The notes beneath the pieces are model-generated. The model worked only from the letters and a program-made list of their open reading frames with translations. It searched no databases and was not told where the DNA came from. 64,000 nt of DNA from positions 1 through 64,000 of the forward strand of contig NZ_BNEA01000018.1 of assembly GCF_016860525.1 (NCBI RefSeq). The letters run 5' to 3'. Source of the stretch: Streptomyces rubradiris (GTDB lineage: Bacteria; Actinomycetota; Actinomycetes; Streptomycetales; Streptomycetaceae). Both the position numbers and the translations under genes were made by a program. This document shows, one piece after another, positions 9,983-18,593 of the stretch; position 1 is the stretch's first letter; each line of letters opens with the position of its first letter.

Positions 9983-10371
9983 GCCTCCCCTCGCACGGAC
10001 ACCTCGTATCCAACGACCTGGAAAAGGCGGGTGAACGCAGACACCACACACGCACGGACAGGCCAGATCGACCCCCCGCCACCACGACCCGGTCAGCCCC
10101 TGGACCCCCTACCCCGCACCACACAACAAGAGGTCCGTCAGCCACAGCTTCCCTACTGTAACCACGCCCCCACACGCAAGCCGCTCACTTTACCCATCCT
10201 TGATCCGGAAAAGATTTTTCCGGGTGAACCACCGGTTTTTACAACCCTTTTCGGTCATCCGGCCGAATTCCTACGGACCGAACCCGCCCGCACTTTCCTT
10301 GACGCCCACCCAATGATCGTTGCCATTATGACGACCCCCTTTCACCAGAAAACAGCCTGCGGAGTTCTTTC
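9983..10371. promoter_or_regulatory. Divergent promoter region of STAND regulator and permease
   Basis: These 390 bases separate two divergent starts and are locally less GC-rich near 10190-10340. A TTGACG at 10299 followed by CATTAT at 10324 (19-base spacer) is a weak sigma-70-like candidate for the permease. No strong palindrome was seen. Confidence 0.35.
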
Positions 10372-11820
10372 ATGCCCAAGGAAAACAACGCCCGCCAGGC
10401 AGGCGGACTCATCGAACAACGGTCCATCGACCACATACCGGACAGCGAACGGCACGGCAGACCCCGCAACCTGTTCAGCCTCTGGTTCGCCGCGAACCTC
10501 CAGATCAGCGCGGTGGTCACAGGATCACTCGCCGTGGTCTTCGGACTCGACGCGTCATGGTCCCTGGTGGCGCTGCTGCTCGGCAATCTGCTCGGCGGGG
10601 CGGTCATGGCCCTGCACGCCGCTCAGGGGCCGCGGCTCGGACTGCCGCAGATGATCTCCAGCCGGGCCCAGTTCGGGGTGCGAGGCGCCGCGATCCCGCT
10701 GGTCTGCTCGATCGTGATGTACATCGGGTTCTTCGCGAGCGGCAGCGTGCTCGCCGGGCAGGCGGTGGGACACCTCACGCACACGGGTGAGACCACCGGG
10801 ATCGTGGTCTTCGCCCTCGCCACCGCGGTCACGGCGGCCGTCGGATACCGGCTGATCCATCGCGTCGGCAAGGTGGCGACGGCGGTCGGCGTGGTCGCCT
10901 TCCTCTATCTGGGCGTGCGGATGGCGCACGAGGCGCCGCTGGGAACGATCCTCGGCGAACATCACTTCTCGGCGCCGCTGTTCCTGCTCGCGATGTCCCT
11001 GTCCGCATCGTGGCAGTTGGGCTTCGGCCCGTACGTCGCGGACTCCTCCCGCTATCTGCCGCGCGAGACCCCGCCGCGCTCGGTGTTCTGGGCGACGATG
11101 GGCGGCAGCGTGCTCGGCGCGCAGTGGTCGATGGGCTTCGGTGCGCTGGCGGCGGCGTGGCACGGCGGCCGGGAGGGCGACGAGGTCGGGCGCGTCATCG
11201 GCATGGGCGGCTCGGCGGCCGTCCTGACCTGGCTGCTGTATTTCGCCGTCGCCTTCGGCAAGCTGACGGTCAATGTGCTGAACACCTACGGCGGATTCAT
11301 GTCCCTGATCACCGGCATCAGCGGATTCCGCCCGCTCGGCCCGGTCGGTCCGCGCGCCAGAAGCCTGTACGTCGGCGGCATCATGCTGACCGGCACGGCA
11401 CTGGCGCTGCTCGGCCGGGGACATTTCCTGGAGTCGTTCTCGACGTTCCTGCTGTTCCTGCTGATCTTCTTCACGCCGTGGAGCGCGATCAACCTGGTCG
11501 ACTTCTACCTGCTGTCCAAGGAGCGGTACGACATCGCGGCGCTGGCCGACCCGCACGGCCGCTACGGCGCCTGGAACATGCGGGCACTGACGACGTACGC
11601 GGCCGGCATCCTCGTCCAGCTCCCCTTCCTGTCCAGCGAGCTGTACACCGGGCCGCTCGTCTCCCGGCTGGGCGGGGCGGACATCTCGTGGATCGTGGGC
11701 CTGGTGCTGCCGGCACTGCTGTACTGGCTGCTGGCCCGGCGTGACCGGGACGCCGTCCCGGGGGGAGCAGACGGCGCCCTGGAGCCCGAGGTGCGGCCCT
11801 TTCCCGTCAGGAGCCGGTAG
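10372..11820 (+). CDS. NCS1-family purine/cytosine permease
   Basis: A 482-aa inner-membrane transporter of the nucleobase:cation symporter-1 family (CodB-like). It starts at ATG 10372 with GGAG about 9 bases upstream. The N-terminus IEQRSIDHIPDSERHGRPRN and the first helix FSLWFAANLQISAVVTG are typical, and about twelve hydrophobic segments follow (for example AAIPLVCSIVMYIGFFASG and FLLFLLIFFTPWSAINLVDF). It would import cytosine, purines, allantoin or a related compound with a cation. Its codon use is ordinary for Streptomyces, in contrast with the skewed DNA to its left. It lies next to no nucleobase-degradation genes, so its substrate is unassigned. Confidence 0.93.
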   Translation: MPKENNARQAGGLIEQRSIDHIPDSERHGRPRNLFSLWFAANLQISAVVTGSLAVVFGLDASWSLVALLLGNLLGGAVMALHAAQGPRLGLPQMISSRAQFGVRGAAIPLVCSIVMYIGFFASGSVLAGQAVGHLTHTGETTGIVVFALATAVTAAVGYRLIHRVGKVATAVGVVAFLYLGVRMAHEAPLGTILGEHHFSAPLFLLAMSLSASWQLGFGPYVADSSRYLPRETPPRSVFWATMGGSVLGAQWSMGFGALAAAWHGGREGDEVGRVIGMGGSAAVLTWLLYFAVAFGKLTVNVLNTYGGFMSLITGISGFRPLGPVGPRARSLYVGGIMLTGTALALLGRGHFLESFSTFLLFLLIFFTPWSAINLVDFYLLSKERYDIAALADPHGRYGAWNMRALTTYAAGILVQLPFLSSELYTGPLVSRLGGADISWIVGLVLPALLYWLLARRDRDAVPGGADGALEPEVRPFPVRSR

Positions 11821-12020
11821 GGGTGTACCGGGTCCGCGACAGTGCGGCAAGCGCCGTGAGGGGCACCGCGGCGGCGGCGCAGGCAGACGGCCCCTGGTAG
11901 TGCCCGAGCCGGGAGCCGGCCGAGGTGCCGACGACAGGGCCGCCACGAACAGCGCGACGGCGGCGGGCACCGTGGGAAGGGCTGACATCACACGCCGGCT
12001 GAGCAGTTCGGCCGCACCGC

Positions 12021-12140
12021 CGGCGACGAAGGCGACCGCCACGGCGCCGAGGGCGAGAGCCGACGACGAAGGCGACCGCCACGGTGCCGAGGGCGAGAGC
12101 CGGCGACGCAGGCGACCGCCAGGGTGCCGAGGGCGAGAGC
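12021..12140. repeat. Three tandem 40-bp units
   Basis: Exact-register copies at 12021-12060, 12061-12100 and 12101-12140 share GGCGACCGCC at unit position 11 and GGGCGAGAGC at the end, with four or fewer mismatches per copy. A period of 40 is not a multiple of three, so it cannot be a protein repeat. It lies in a gene-poor stretch between the permease and the MalY-type gene. The minus strand of the units reads as a hydrophobic Ala/Val-rich peptide and may derive from a lost membrane-protein gene. Confidence 0.9.
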
Positions 12141-12331
12141 CGGCCGCGCGTGCCGGCCGCCCCGGTGGCGGCTCGCCTCCCGTGGCGAGCCAGGACACAG
12201 GGAATCCCCGCTGGCCGACCGGGTCCGGCGCGGCCGGCCTCGGGCACTGGCGCGGTGGGACACCACAACCCTGCGGGCCGTCCACGGCATGCCGCGCCGG
12301 AAACAGCCGCCGCCCGCCGTGCCGTCGCCGG

Positions 12332-12500
12332 TGCGCCCGCCGGTCCCGGCGAGACGGTGCCCGGACCTGTCGCGGACGAACTGCGCCCGCTCGGCCATGA
12401 GGTGGGCGTCGTGACGGACAGCGGACACGTCGTCCACCATGACCATCCGGACGGCTTCGCCGCCGCCCTCCACGACCGGCTCCGGCGCGGGTCCGCCGGA
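12332..12500 (+). pseudogene. 3' remnant of an alpha/beta hydrolase gene
   Basis: One plus-strand frame reads ELRPLGHEVGVVTDSGHVVH followed by HDHPDGFAAALHDRLR. This is the C-terminal end of an alpha/beta-hydrolase, with the catalytic His in DSGHVVHHD. Nothing upstream in the same frame resembles the rest of the fold, and the nucleophile motif is absent. It is therefore a truncated relic ending about 100 bases before the MalY-type gene. The flanking 40-bp repeats may mark the deletion. Confidence 0.65.
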
Positions 12501-12600
12501 CCGGAGGACCACGGCGGGTCGCCCGCCGGACAGCGGGAAGAGGCGGCAAGCCGGCCGGAACGGCTGGAGAACCACCGATGACAGGAGCGGAGAGCCACCG

Positions 12601-13773
12601 ATGACAGGAGAAGACCAGGCCATGTTCGACGACCTCGACGTCCACGCGCTGACCCGTCGCCCGGGAGTGAAGTGGAGCCGGGCCGAGCCGGACGTGCTTC
12701 CGGCGTGGATCGCCGAGATGGACTTCCCGCCGGCCCCCGCCGTGCGGGAGGCCCTGCTGCGGTGCGTGGACGAGGATCTGGGATACCCCTCGTGGGACGG
12801 GCGGCCCACGCAGATCCCGCTGCGGACGGCGTTCGCCGAACGGATGCGGGAGCGCTACGGCTGGGTGCTCGACCCCGGTCACGTACGGGAGTTCACCGAC
12901 ATCAACCAGGGCCTCCAGGCCGTCCTGCGGGTCGCCACCGGCCCCGGTGACGGTGTCGCCGTGCACACGCCGACGTATCCGCCCTTCCTGGAGACGGTGA
13001 CGAGCATGGAACGGCGCGTCCACCCCGTCCCGTACACCCTGCACAACGAGGGCTGGGTCTTCGACTCCGAGCGGCTCGACCGTGAACTGGCGGACGGCGG
13101 CTGCCGGGTGCTGCTGCTGGTCAACCCGCACAACCCGACGGGGCGGGTGCTGCGCCGCGAGGAGCTGGAGACGCTCGCCGAACTGGCCCTGCGTCATGAC
13201 CTGCTGGTCGTCTCCGACGAGATCCACTCCGATCTCGTGCACGATCCGCACCGGCACATCCCCTTCGCCTCCCTGTCGCCGGAGGTGGCCGCACGGACGG
13301 TGACCCTGACGTCCGCGACCAAGGCGTTCAACGTTCCGGGGGTGCGCTGCGCCGTCGCCCACGTCGGTGCGGCCGAGGTGCGCGCGGCCCTGTCGCGCCC
13401 GACGCATCTGTACGGCGAGCCCAACACGTTCGGCGTGGCCGCCACCCTCGCGGCCTGGCGGGACGGTGACTCCTGGCTGTCGCGGCTGCGGCCGGTCCTG
13501 GCACGCAACGCCGCGCTGGTGCGCGAGGAGGTGCCGGACGGCATCGGCTACCGGGTCCCGGAGGCGAGCTTCCTCGCGTGGCTGGACTGCCGCGCGCTCG
13601 GCCTCGGCACCGATCCCTATACGTTCTTCCTGGAGAAGGCCCGCGTCCTGCTGAACGACGGCCGCGCCTTCGGGCCCGGCGGCGAGGGCTTCGTCCGGCT
13701 CAACTTCGGTACGTCGCCGGCCATCCTGCGGGACATCCTGAGCCGTATGCGCGAGGCGCATGCCGGTATTTAG
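12601..13773 (+). CDS. MalY/PatB-type PLP C-S lyase or aminotransferase
   Basis: A 390-aa fold-type I PLP enzyme from ATG 12601. ATG 12622, eight bases after AGGAGAAG, is an equally good start giving 383 aa. The hallmarks are the N-terminal VLPAWIAEMDFPPAP motif of MalY/PatB cystathionine beta-lyases, VNPHNPTGRVL, SDEIHSDL, the PLP lysine in TSATKAFNVPG, and the final substrate arginine region RLNFGTSPAIL. It would catalyse beta-elimination of cystathionine-like thioethers or an amino transfer, in the cytosol. The adjacent Rrf2-type relic downstream is of a family that often senses sulfur or iron-sulfur status, a possible old link to sulfur metabolism. Confidence 0.9.
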   Translation: MTGEDQAMFDDLDVHALTRRPGVKWSRAEPDVLPAWIAEMDFPPAPAVREALLRCVDEDLGYPSWDGRPTQIPLRTAFAERMRERYGWVLDPGHVREFTDINQGLQAVLRVATGPGDGVAVHTPTYPPFLETVTSMERRVHPVPYTLHNEGWVFDSERLDRELADGGCRVLLLVNPHNPTGRVLRREELETLAELALRHDLLVVSDEIHSDLVHDPHRHIPFASLSPEVAARTVTLTSATKAFNVPGVRCAVAHVGAAEVRAALSRPTHLYGEPNTFGVAATLAAWRDGDSWLSRLRPVLARNAALVREEVPDGIGYRVPEASFLAWLDCRALGLGTDPYTFFLEKARVLLNDGRAFGPGGEGFVRLNFGTSPAILRDILSRMREAHAGI

Positions 13774-13813
13774 AGAGGGCGGATGTCCAGGATTCTGTGT
13801 CGAGGCTGTCTCC

Positions 13814-14150
13814 ATGAAGCTGTCACAGGGCGTGGAGTGGGGCCTGCACCGCGCGATGCTGCCGGCGCAGGCCCCGGAGGGCGGGCTGACGCGCCGTGAC
13901 CCGCCGGCCCCGCCCGCCGAGCACATCACCGTGCTGGACATCGTCGAAGCGATCGAGGGGACCGCGCCGCCGTTCCTGCGCCAGGAGATCCGGCGGCGCG
14001 GCACCGGGGCCTCGACCCCCGAGGAGCGCCTGCGCCCATGCCCGGTGAACTCCGTCACGCGGGAGGCGCACAGCGCCTGGCAGGTCTCTCTGCGCTCGGT
14101 CCCGATCGCCGAACTCGTCAGCCGCCTGCCGAGGTCGGCGCACGAGCGGA
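13814..14150 (+). pseudogene. Rrf2-family regulator with the recognition helix deleted
   Basis: From ATG 13814 the frame reads MKLSQGVEWGLHRAMLPAQ, the canonical N-terminus of Rrf2 regulators, then jumps from APEGG/LTRRD straight to EHITVLDIVEAIEG, the family's C-terminal signature. In intact members about 40 residues carrying the rest of the winged HTH separate these parts. The following PPFLRQEIRRRGTG and VSLRSVPIAELVSRLP are also family-like. The frame then runs on as nonsense to 14620. I read it as an internal deletion plus loss of the 3' end, so no functional DNA-binding protein is expected. Confidence 0.72.
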
Positions 14151-14325
14151 ACGGACGACTGCTCGCGGCCTCCTGGTGCCGCGGCAGGCAACGTCCGCCC
14201 CGTCGCGACGCCCGGCACTCCCCCCGCCTCCGGCCGGGGCCCGGAGCACGCACCGGGTGCTCCGGATGCGCCCTCCCCCGTCGCGCACCACGCCGCCGAG
14301 GCGGAGGGCGACCCGGTGCGGGCGG

Positions 14326-14510
14326 AGGGCTCGTCCGCGATGTACCCGGCTGCCGGCAGCCATTCCTCGACGGTGGCGCTCATGCCCCGCTCGGGCAGCA
14401 CCGGCTTGCCGTTGCCGGCGACCGCCTCCAGCAGGCCGGAACTCCGCATGCCGCGGGTGCCTGTCCGCAGCGTGCCGGCGCGGCGGGCGACGAGTTCGGC
14501 ATCGCGGGAG
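14326..14510 (-). pseudogene. Fragment of a class I DAHP synthase
   Basis: The minus strand reads DAELVARRAGTLRTGTRGM, then LLEAVAGNGKPVL, RGMSATVEEWL and AAGYIADE. This matches, block by block, the stretch of AroF/AroG-type 3-deoxy-7-phosphoheptulonate synthases containing the GKPVLxKRG and AT-EE motifs. The upstream part (to about 14660) is split over two frames, and the downstream metal-binding CERG region is missing. The gene is a relic. Shikimate-entry enzymes are often duplicated in aromatic antibiotic clusters, and functional C7N genes lie just to the right. Confidence 0.6.
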
Positions 14511-15108
14511 CCGACGGCCCAGGCGGTCATCGGTGCCGGCCGGTACGACCAGGCCCTCGTTCCGCGCCGGGTCGTGCAGCGCGCCATACCGACGGGCCAC
14601 CATGCGGGCGTTGTCGGTAATCGGCTCCCGTGTACGGGCGGCTCGCGCTTCTGAAATTCGGGCGAGGCGACGGGCATGGCGGGCTCCCTGCGCGGAAGCA
14701 GGCGCGGTTGTGTGACATGCGGAAAACGCTTGAGGAAAAGAGGAAATGAGCCCGGGGCGTATCGTCGGAGACGCGAAACCGAATTCTCCGCCCGGGACCG
14801 GAATCCAGAAGGACCGGCAGGGATGACAGAAGACGACTCGAGAGCCGCTCAATTTCCCCTCGATTCAAAAGAGCAGTCAGTACGTGCCGGGACGGGCGTG
14901 CGCGTTCGAGGGCGTTGCCCGATTGGTGTCCCGCCGGCGGGACGGGCGGCGGGTGTCCGTGTCCCGCCGGCGGGACGGAACCGGCCGGCCGCCCGCGCGT
15001 TCCCTGAAGGCCGGACTGGGAGGCCAGGCCACGCGGGTGCTCGCGCGGCGAAGAACGCGCCCGGCCCTTTCAGGAGTGAACACGCCAGGCCGCTCGCGGC
15101 CGCAACGG
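14511..15108. other. Degenerate region without an intact gene
   Basis: Nothing coding is recognisable after the DAHP synthase relic. AT-richer DNA (14740-14880) is followed by very GC-rich DNA that holds two identical palindromes (annotated separately). Confidence 0.5.
14928..14976. repeat. Two identical 16-bp perfect palindromes 33 bp apart
   Basis: GTCCCGCCGGCGGGAC occurs at 14928-14943 and again at 14961-14976, each a perfect inverted repeat. A third copy sits at 7683-7698. The 33-bp spacing is close to three helical turns. They are candidates for paired operators, or for dispersed terminator-like elements about 190 bases past the C7N operon. Confidence 0.75.
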
Positions 15109-15147
15109 CCCGGCCCCCACGACCGGGTCGCGGTCATGGGGGCCGGG
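15109..15147 (-). terminator. Hairpin terminator of the C7N operon
   Basis: A 16-base arm at 15109-15124 (CCCGGCCCCCACGACC) pairs with 15132-15147 at 15 of 16 positions across a 7-base loop. It starts 17 bases past the stop codon of the 3-dehydroquinate synthase-like gene on the minus strand. Confidence 0.8.
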
Positions 15148-15163
15148 GCGGGGCTGCCTTGGC

Positions 15164-16273
15164 TCACTGCTCGTGCAGGAACTCCCGGATGGGGTAGCCG
15201 ACATGGCGCTGGTCGGTGAGCGCGTAGCCGAGGATGACGTCGCCGGGCTTGAGTTCGGTGATGTTGTGGACGCTGCCGCCGGGGCCGAGTACCCGCACGT
15301 GCCAGTCGTCCTGGGCGATCACGTTCACCTTGCCGCCGGAGGGCGACTCCGCCTCGATCAGCAGCATCGGGCGGCTCTCCATCTTGATCCGGCCGACCAC
15401 GACCCGCCGCGTCCTGCCGTCGGTGTCCACGGCCAGCAGCTCGGAACCGGAACGCAGTTCGGCCAGGTAGCGGGTGCGGTTGTTCGGCGTGAGGCTGTAG
15501 GAGTGCAGCGCGGCGGCGTTCACCCGGAACGGGCGGGTGGGCATGTACGGCAGCGGGTGGGTCTCGCTGCTCACCAGGATCATGCCGGTGGCGTGCGAGC
15601 CGACCAGGATGCCCTCGTTCTGCCTGAAGTGGGTGCAGGTGTCGACGCACACCCGGTCGCCCAGGCCGACGTGGGCGAGCCGGGTCACCGTCAGCTCCTC
15701 CAGCTTCAGCTGCTCGGTTCCCTCCTGGCAGACCTGGGTGAGGGTGGTCGCCTCGCCCACCGCGGCGGGCCTCAGCAGGACGCCCTCGGGACCGCGCTCC
15801 AGCACGGTGAGGGTGATCTCGGCGTCCTCCAGGTCCGTGACCACCGTGATCAGCTTGCCCTCGGCCTTGTCGGTGGCGCCGAGCAGGATCTCCAGCGGGA
15901 TCTTGCTGGGGTCCTGCTGGAACTCCACCACCGTCCACGCGGCCGTGGACGCCACGGTGCAGGCCACGTCCAGCGACTCCTCGCCGGTGACGGTGACGAA
16001 GACGCCCTTCTCCGCGCCGGGCGAGGTGGGCTCGTACTGCCCGCTCAGGGTGTGGTCGACGATCAGCAGGTCGGCGGTCTGCGCCAGCTTCTCGGCCGCC
16101 GGCTTGGGGGTCTCCGGGAGGATCAGGCCGACTTTGCGCTTGGAGGGCGGGATCGTGGCCAGCAGTTCCGGGTCGTCGGAGACGAACCCGTCGACGCCGA
16201 CGTGTACGGCCTCCTCGATCACGGGGGCGGTGAGGTCCTTCAGACCGCGGACGTCGATCCAGGCGAGCTTCAC
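15164..16273 (-). CDS. 3-dehydroquinate synthase II-like enzyme (GriH type)
   Basis: A 369-aa homologue of archaeal-type 3-dehydroquinate synthase (AroB', DUF2118/PF01959 group). It starts at GTG 16273, six bases after GAGGAG. Features are KLAWIDVRGL at the start, the GDRVCVDTCTHFRQNEGILVGS core and VGRIKMESRPMLLIEAE. In the grixazone pathway GriH converts 2-amino-4,5-dihydroxy-6-oxo-7-(phosphonooxy)heptanoate to 3-amino-4-hydroxybenzoate, whereas archaea use the family to make dehydroquinate. Position immediately after the aldolase gene (23-base gap, same strand) fits the GriI-GriH pair exactly, so 3,4-AHBA is the expected product. Manumycin-type, cremeomycin and related clusters carry the same pair. 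Confidence 0.92.
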   Translation of the reverse strand: MKLAWIDVRGLKDLTAPVIEEAVHVGVDGFVSDDPELLATIPPSKRKVGLILPETPKPAAEKLAQTADLLIVDHTLSGQYEPTSPGAEKGVFVTVTGEESLDVACTVASTAAWTVVEFQQDPSKIPLEILLGATDKAEGKLITVVTDLEDAEITLTVLERGPEGVLLRPAAVGEATTLTQVCQEGTEQLKLEELTVTRLAHVGLGDRVCVDTCTHFRQNEGILVGSHATGMILVSSETHPLPYMPTRPFRVNAAALHSYSLTPNNRTRYLAELRSGSELLAVDTDGRTRRVVVGRIKMESRPMLLIEAESPSGGKVNVIAQDDWHVRVLGPGGSVHNITELKPGDVILGYALTDQRHVGYPIREFLHEQ

Positions 16274-16296
16274 TGCGAACTCCTCGGTGTCTTCGG

Positions 16297-17163
16297 TCAG
16301 ATCTGGGCGGATGCGGCAGCGGAGGCCGAGAGCACTTCCGCGGCGTAGGAGGGGCCAGGGTCGGGGGTGCCGGCGCCGACGCGGCCGATGGCGGGCACAT
16401 GCAGGGCATCGGCGATCCGGCGCACGGTGGCCGCGACATCCGGGGACGCCCACACGTTGCGGCCCATGGCCACGCCGAGCGCGCCGGAGGCGACGACCTC
16501 GCCGACGGTGCGGGCCAGCTGCCGGTCGCCGACCGGGGCGCCGCCGGCGGTGATGATGCCGATCGGGCAGCTGCGCACGACCTCGGCCATCGTGGCCGGT
16601 GAGCCGGTGTAGGGAACCTTGGCGATGTCGGCGCCGAGGTCGGCGGCGAGGTTCGCGGCGTGCGCCACCAGCTCGGGGTCGGTGGGGTCGGTGATCCGGG
16701 GTCCGCGCGGATAGACCATGGCGATCAGCGGCAGCCCCCAGCGGGAGCAGCCCTCGGCGGCCCGGGCCAGGTCGCCCAGCTGCTTCCCCTCCGTGCCGGA
16801 GCCCATGTTGATGTGGATGCTGACGGCATCGGCCCCCAGTTCGAGTGCCTCCTCGACCTCGGCGAGGCGGACCTTGGCGTCGGCGTCGGGGGCGTGCCGC
16901 GTGATGCCGTTCAGATGGACCACCAGTGCCGTGCCGCGCAGCACCTCGCTCGGCAGGAACCGGATGCGGCCCTTGTGGACCAGCAGGGCGTCGCCACCGT
17001 TGCGGGCCACCGCGAAGGCGATGTCACGGAAGGCCGCGGCGGAGGCGACCGGGCCGTCGGCGACGGAGTGGTCGAGGGGTACCACGAACGTCCGGCCGGA
17101 GACCGGGTTGACGAGACGGCTCAGCCGCAGGCTCTTTCCGAGGGAATGGTGAACCACTTCCAT
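16297..17163 (-). CDS. ADH synthase-like aldolase (GriI type)
   Basis: A 288-aa class I aldolase of the DhnA/FbaB family, from ATG 17163 with GAGAGGAA upstream. Seen are VVPLDHSVADGP near the start, INMGSGTEGKQL, AMVYPRGPRI, the Schiff-base lysine region IAKVPYTG, and GVAMGRNVW at the phosphate site. Relatives condense aspartate semialdehyde with a triose phosphate or a fructose-phosphate-derived ketose. GriI uses dihydroxyacetone phosphate and starts 3-amino-4-hydroxybenzoate synthesis without the shikimate pathway. It is first in a two-gene operon with the GriH-type gene and divergent from the Rieske oxygenase. Confidence 0.92.
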   Translation of the reverse strand: MEVVHHSLGKSLRLSRLVNPVSGRTFVVPLDHSVADGPVASAAAFRDIAFAVARNGGDALLVHKGRIRFLPSEVLRGTALVVHLNGITRHAPDADAKVRLAEVEEALELGADAVSIHINMGSGTEGKQLGDLARAAEGCSRWGLPLIAMVYPRGPRITDPTDPELVAHAANLAADLGADIAKVPYTGSPATMAEVVRSCPIGIITAGGAPVGDRQLARTVGEVVASGALGVAMGRNVWASPDVAATVRRIADALHVPAIGRVGAGTPDPGPSYAAEVLSASAAASAQI

Positions 17164-17541
17164 GGCGATTCCTCTCATGCCGGAACGCACTACGCCGTGC
17201 GTTCCGGCCGTGCCGTGGCGACGGGTGGACGAAGGGGACGTCCCGGAACTGCGGCAGACGGCCGGCTATCAACGGGACGCCTCTCAGGGAAGTCGCAGCG
17301 GATTCCGATTGTCAAGTGCCGGTCGTAACCGACGAGTTGCTCTCCGGCCCGCGATTGACACGGAACTCGGCGTACGTATCGTTGACTCCTGTCGAATTGC
17401 TCCGCACCGGTCGGCCGTCCTCCTTCCGCCGCGACGGGGAACTCTCAGCGGTCTGTCCACTCCCGCACCTGACGGACCCTTTTCGGTCACCGGATGAAGA
17501 GCGACTTGCGCGCGACGCCCACGGAAATCCAGGAGAGTTCA
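17164..17541. promoter_or_regulatory. Divergent promoter region of the C7N and NRPS operons
   Basis: A 378-base region between the GriI-type gene (minus) and the Rieske oxygenase (plus) that is visibly less GC-rich from 17280 to 17410. It contains a good plus-strand sigma-70-like promoter (annotated). It also contains TGTCAA at 17310-17315, a TTGACA on the minus strand without a good -10. One regulator bound here could govern both operons. Confidence 0.6.
17355..17382 (+). promoter_or_regulatory. Probable sigma-70-type promoter for the NRPS operon
   Basis: TTGACA at 17355-17360, a 16-base spacer and TATCGT at 17377-17382 lie about 160 bases upstream of the Rieske oxygenase start. This is the only strong -35/-10 pair seen on the plus strand before the 16-kb operon. 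Confidence 0.5.
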
Positions 17542-18561
17542 ATGAGCGCGTTCCCGCAGAACTATTGGTATGTCGCCGCCTGGAGCAAGGAGGTGAGCAG
17601 AAAGCTCCTCAGCCGGACGATCTGCGGTGAGCCCGTGGTGTTCTACCGGACCCGCGACGGGCGGCCCGTGGCCCTGGCGGACCGCTGTGTGCACCGCCGC
17701 TACCCGCTGTCGCTCGGGCAGCTCCAGGACGACTCCATCGAGTGCGGCTACCACGGCTTCGTCTTCGACTGCTCCGGGACCTGCACCTTCGTGCCCGGCC
17801 AGGACCGGGTGCCGCGCACCGCCCGGGTGCCGCGCTACCAGCTGGTCGAGCGGGACAAGTGGATCTGGATCTGGATCGGCGACCAGGACAAGGCCGACCC
17901 GGACCTGGTGCCGGACGCCCACTGGCTGGACGACCCCGAGTGGGCGTCGGTCGAGGACATGGCGTACTCGCCGTTCCGGTACAGCCTGCTGATGGACAAC
18001 CTCATGGACCTGTCCCACGAGACGTATCTGCACGCGGGTCTGATCGGCACGCCGGAGATCGCCCGGACACCGTTCACCACCCACGTCGACGACGAGCGGA
18101 ACCGGGTCACGTTCTCGCGCCACATGGAAGCCGTGGAATGCCCGCCCTTCTACGAGAAGACCACGGGCTTCACCACGCCGATCGACCGCTGGCAGGACGT
18201 GGAGTTCCAGCCGCCCGCATTCTGGGTGAACAACGTCCGGGTCGCCCCGCACGGCACGCCGGTCGGCCCGAACGGAGACGAAGGCGGCGCCCACGTCAAG
18301 ATCCTGCACGGTCTCACGCCGGAGACGGAGAACACGACGTGGGACTTCTGGGCGGTGGTCCGCGACTTCGCCCTGGACGACGACTCCGTCGGCCAGAGTC
18401 TGCTGACGATGAATCAGGAAGTCGTCCAGCAGGACCTGGACGCCCTGACCGTCCTGGAGAAGGTCGTGGCCAGCGAGCCGCCGGGGACGCAGGAGCTGAG
18501 CGTCGCGATCGACGCGGGCGGTCTGGCCGCGCGCGAGATGCTCCGCAAGATCACCCGGTAA
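17542..18561 (+). CDS. Rieske non-heme iron oxygenase (VanA type)
   Basis: A 339-aa oxygenase component from ATG 17542 after AGGAGAG. An N-terminal Rieske [2Fe-2S] domain shows the C-x-H (RCVHRRY) and C-x2-H (CGYHGF) ligands. NLMDLSHETYLHAG in the middle supplies the Asp/His iron ligands of the catalytic domain, as in vanillate O-demethylase and aminopyrrolnitrin oxygenase PrnD. It works with the reductase encoded 33 bases downstream. Adjacent C7N genes suggest an aminohydroxybenzoate-type ring as substrate, for hydroxylation, demethylation or N-oxidation. This is inference, since the family is broad. Confidence 0.9.
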   Translation: MSAFPQNYWYVAAWSKEVSRKLLSRTICGEPVVFYRTRDGRPVALADRCVHRRYPLSLGQLQDDSIECGYHGFVFDCSGTCTFVPGQDRVPRTARVPRYQLVERDKWIWIWIGDQDKADPDLVPDAHWLDDPEWASVEDMAYSPFRYSLLMDNLMDLSHETYLHAGLIGTPEIARTPFTTHVDDERNRVTFSRHMEAVECPPFYEKTTGFTTPIDRWQDVEFQPPAFWVNNVRVAPHGTPVGPNGDEGGAHVKILHGLTPETENTTWDFWAVVRDFALDDDSVGQSLLTMNQEVVQQDLDALTVLEKVVASEPPGTQELSVAIDAGGLAAREMLRKITR

Positions 18562-18593
18562 CGGTCCGCGACGAGCCCCGAAGGGGGGAAGAC

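Noticed and set aside
7535..10654. A 1039-codon plus-strand open frame opposite the STAND regulator
   Set aside because: It is an antisense shadow of a GC-rich gene. The minus strand has complete XRE, NB-ARC and TPR motifs, while the plus frame shows none and crosses the permease start.
12021..12140. Possible CRISPR array (40-bp periodicity)
   Set aside because: The units abut with no spacers and no cas genes are near. It is a plain tandem repeat.
10555..14253. A 1232-codon minus-strand open frame across the permease and MalY genes
   Set aside because: Shadow of two well-supported plus-strand genes; the composition is Arg/Gln/His-rich with no domain.
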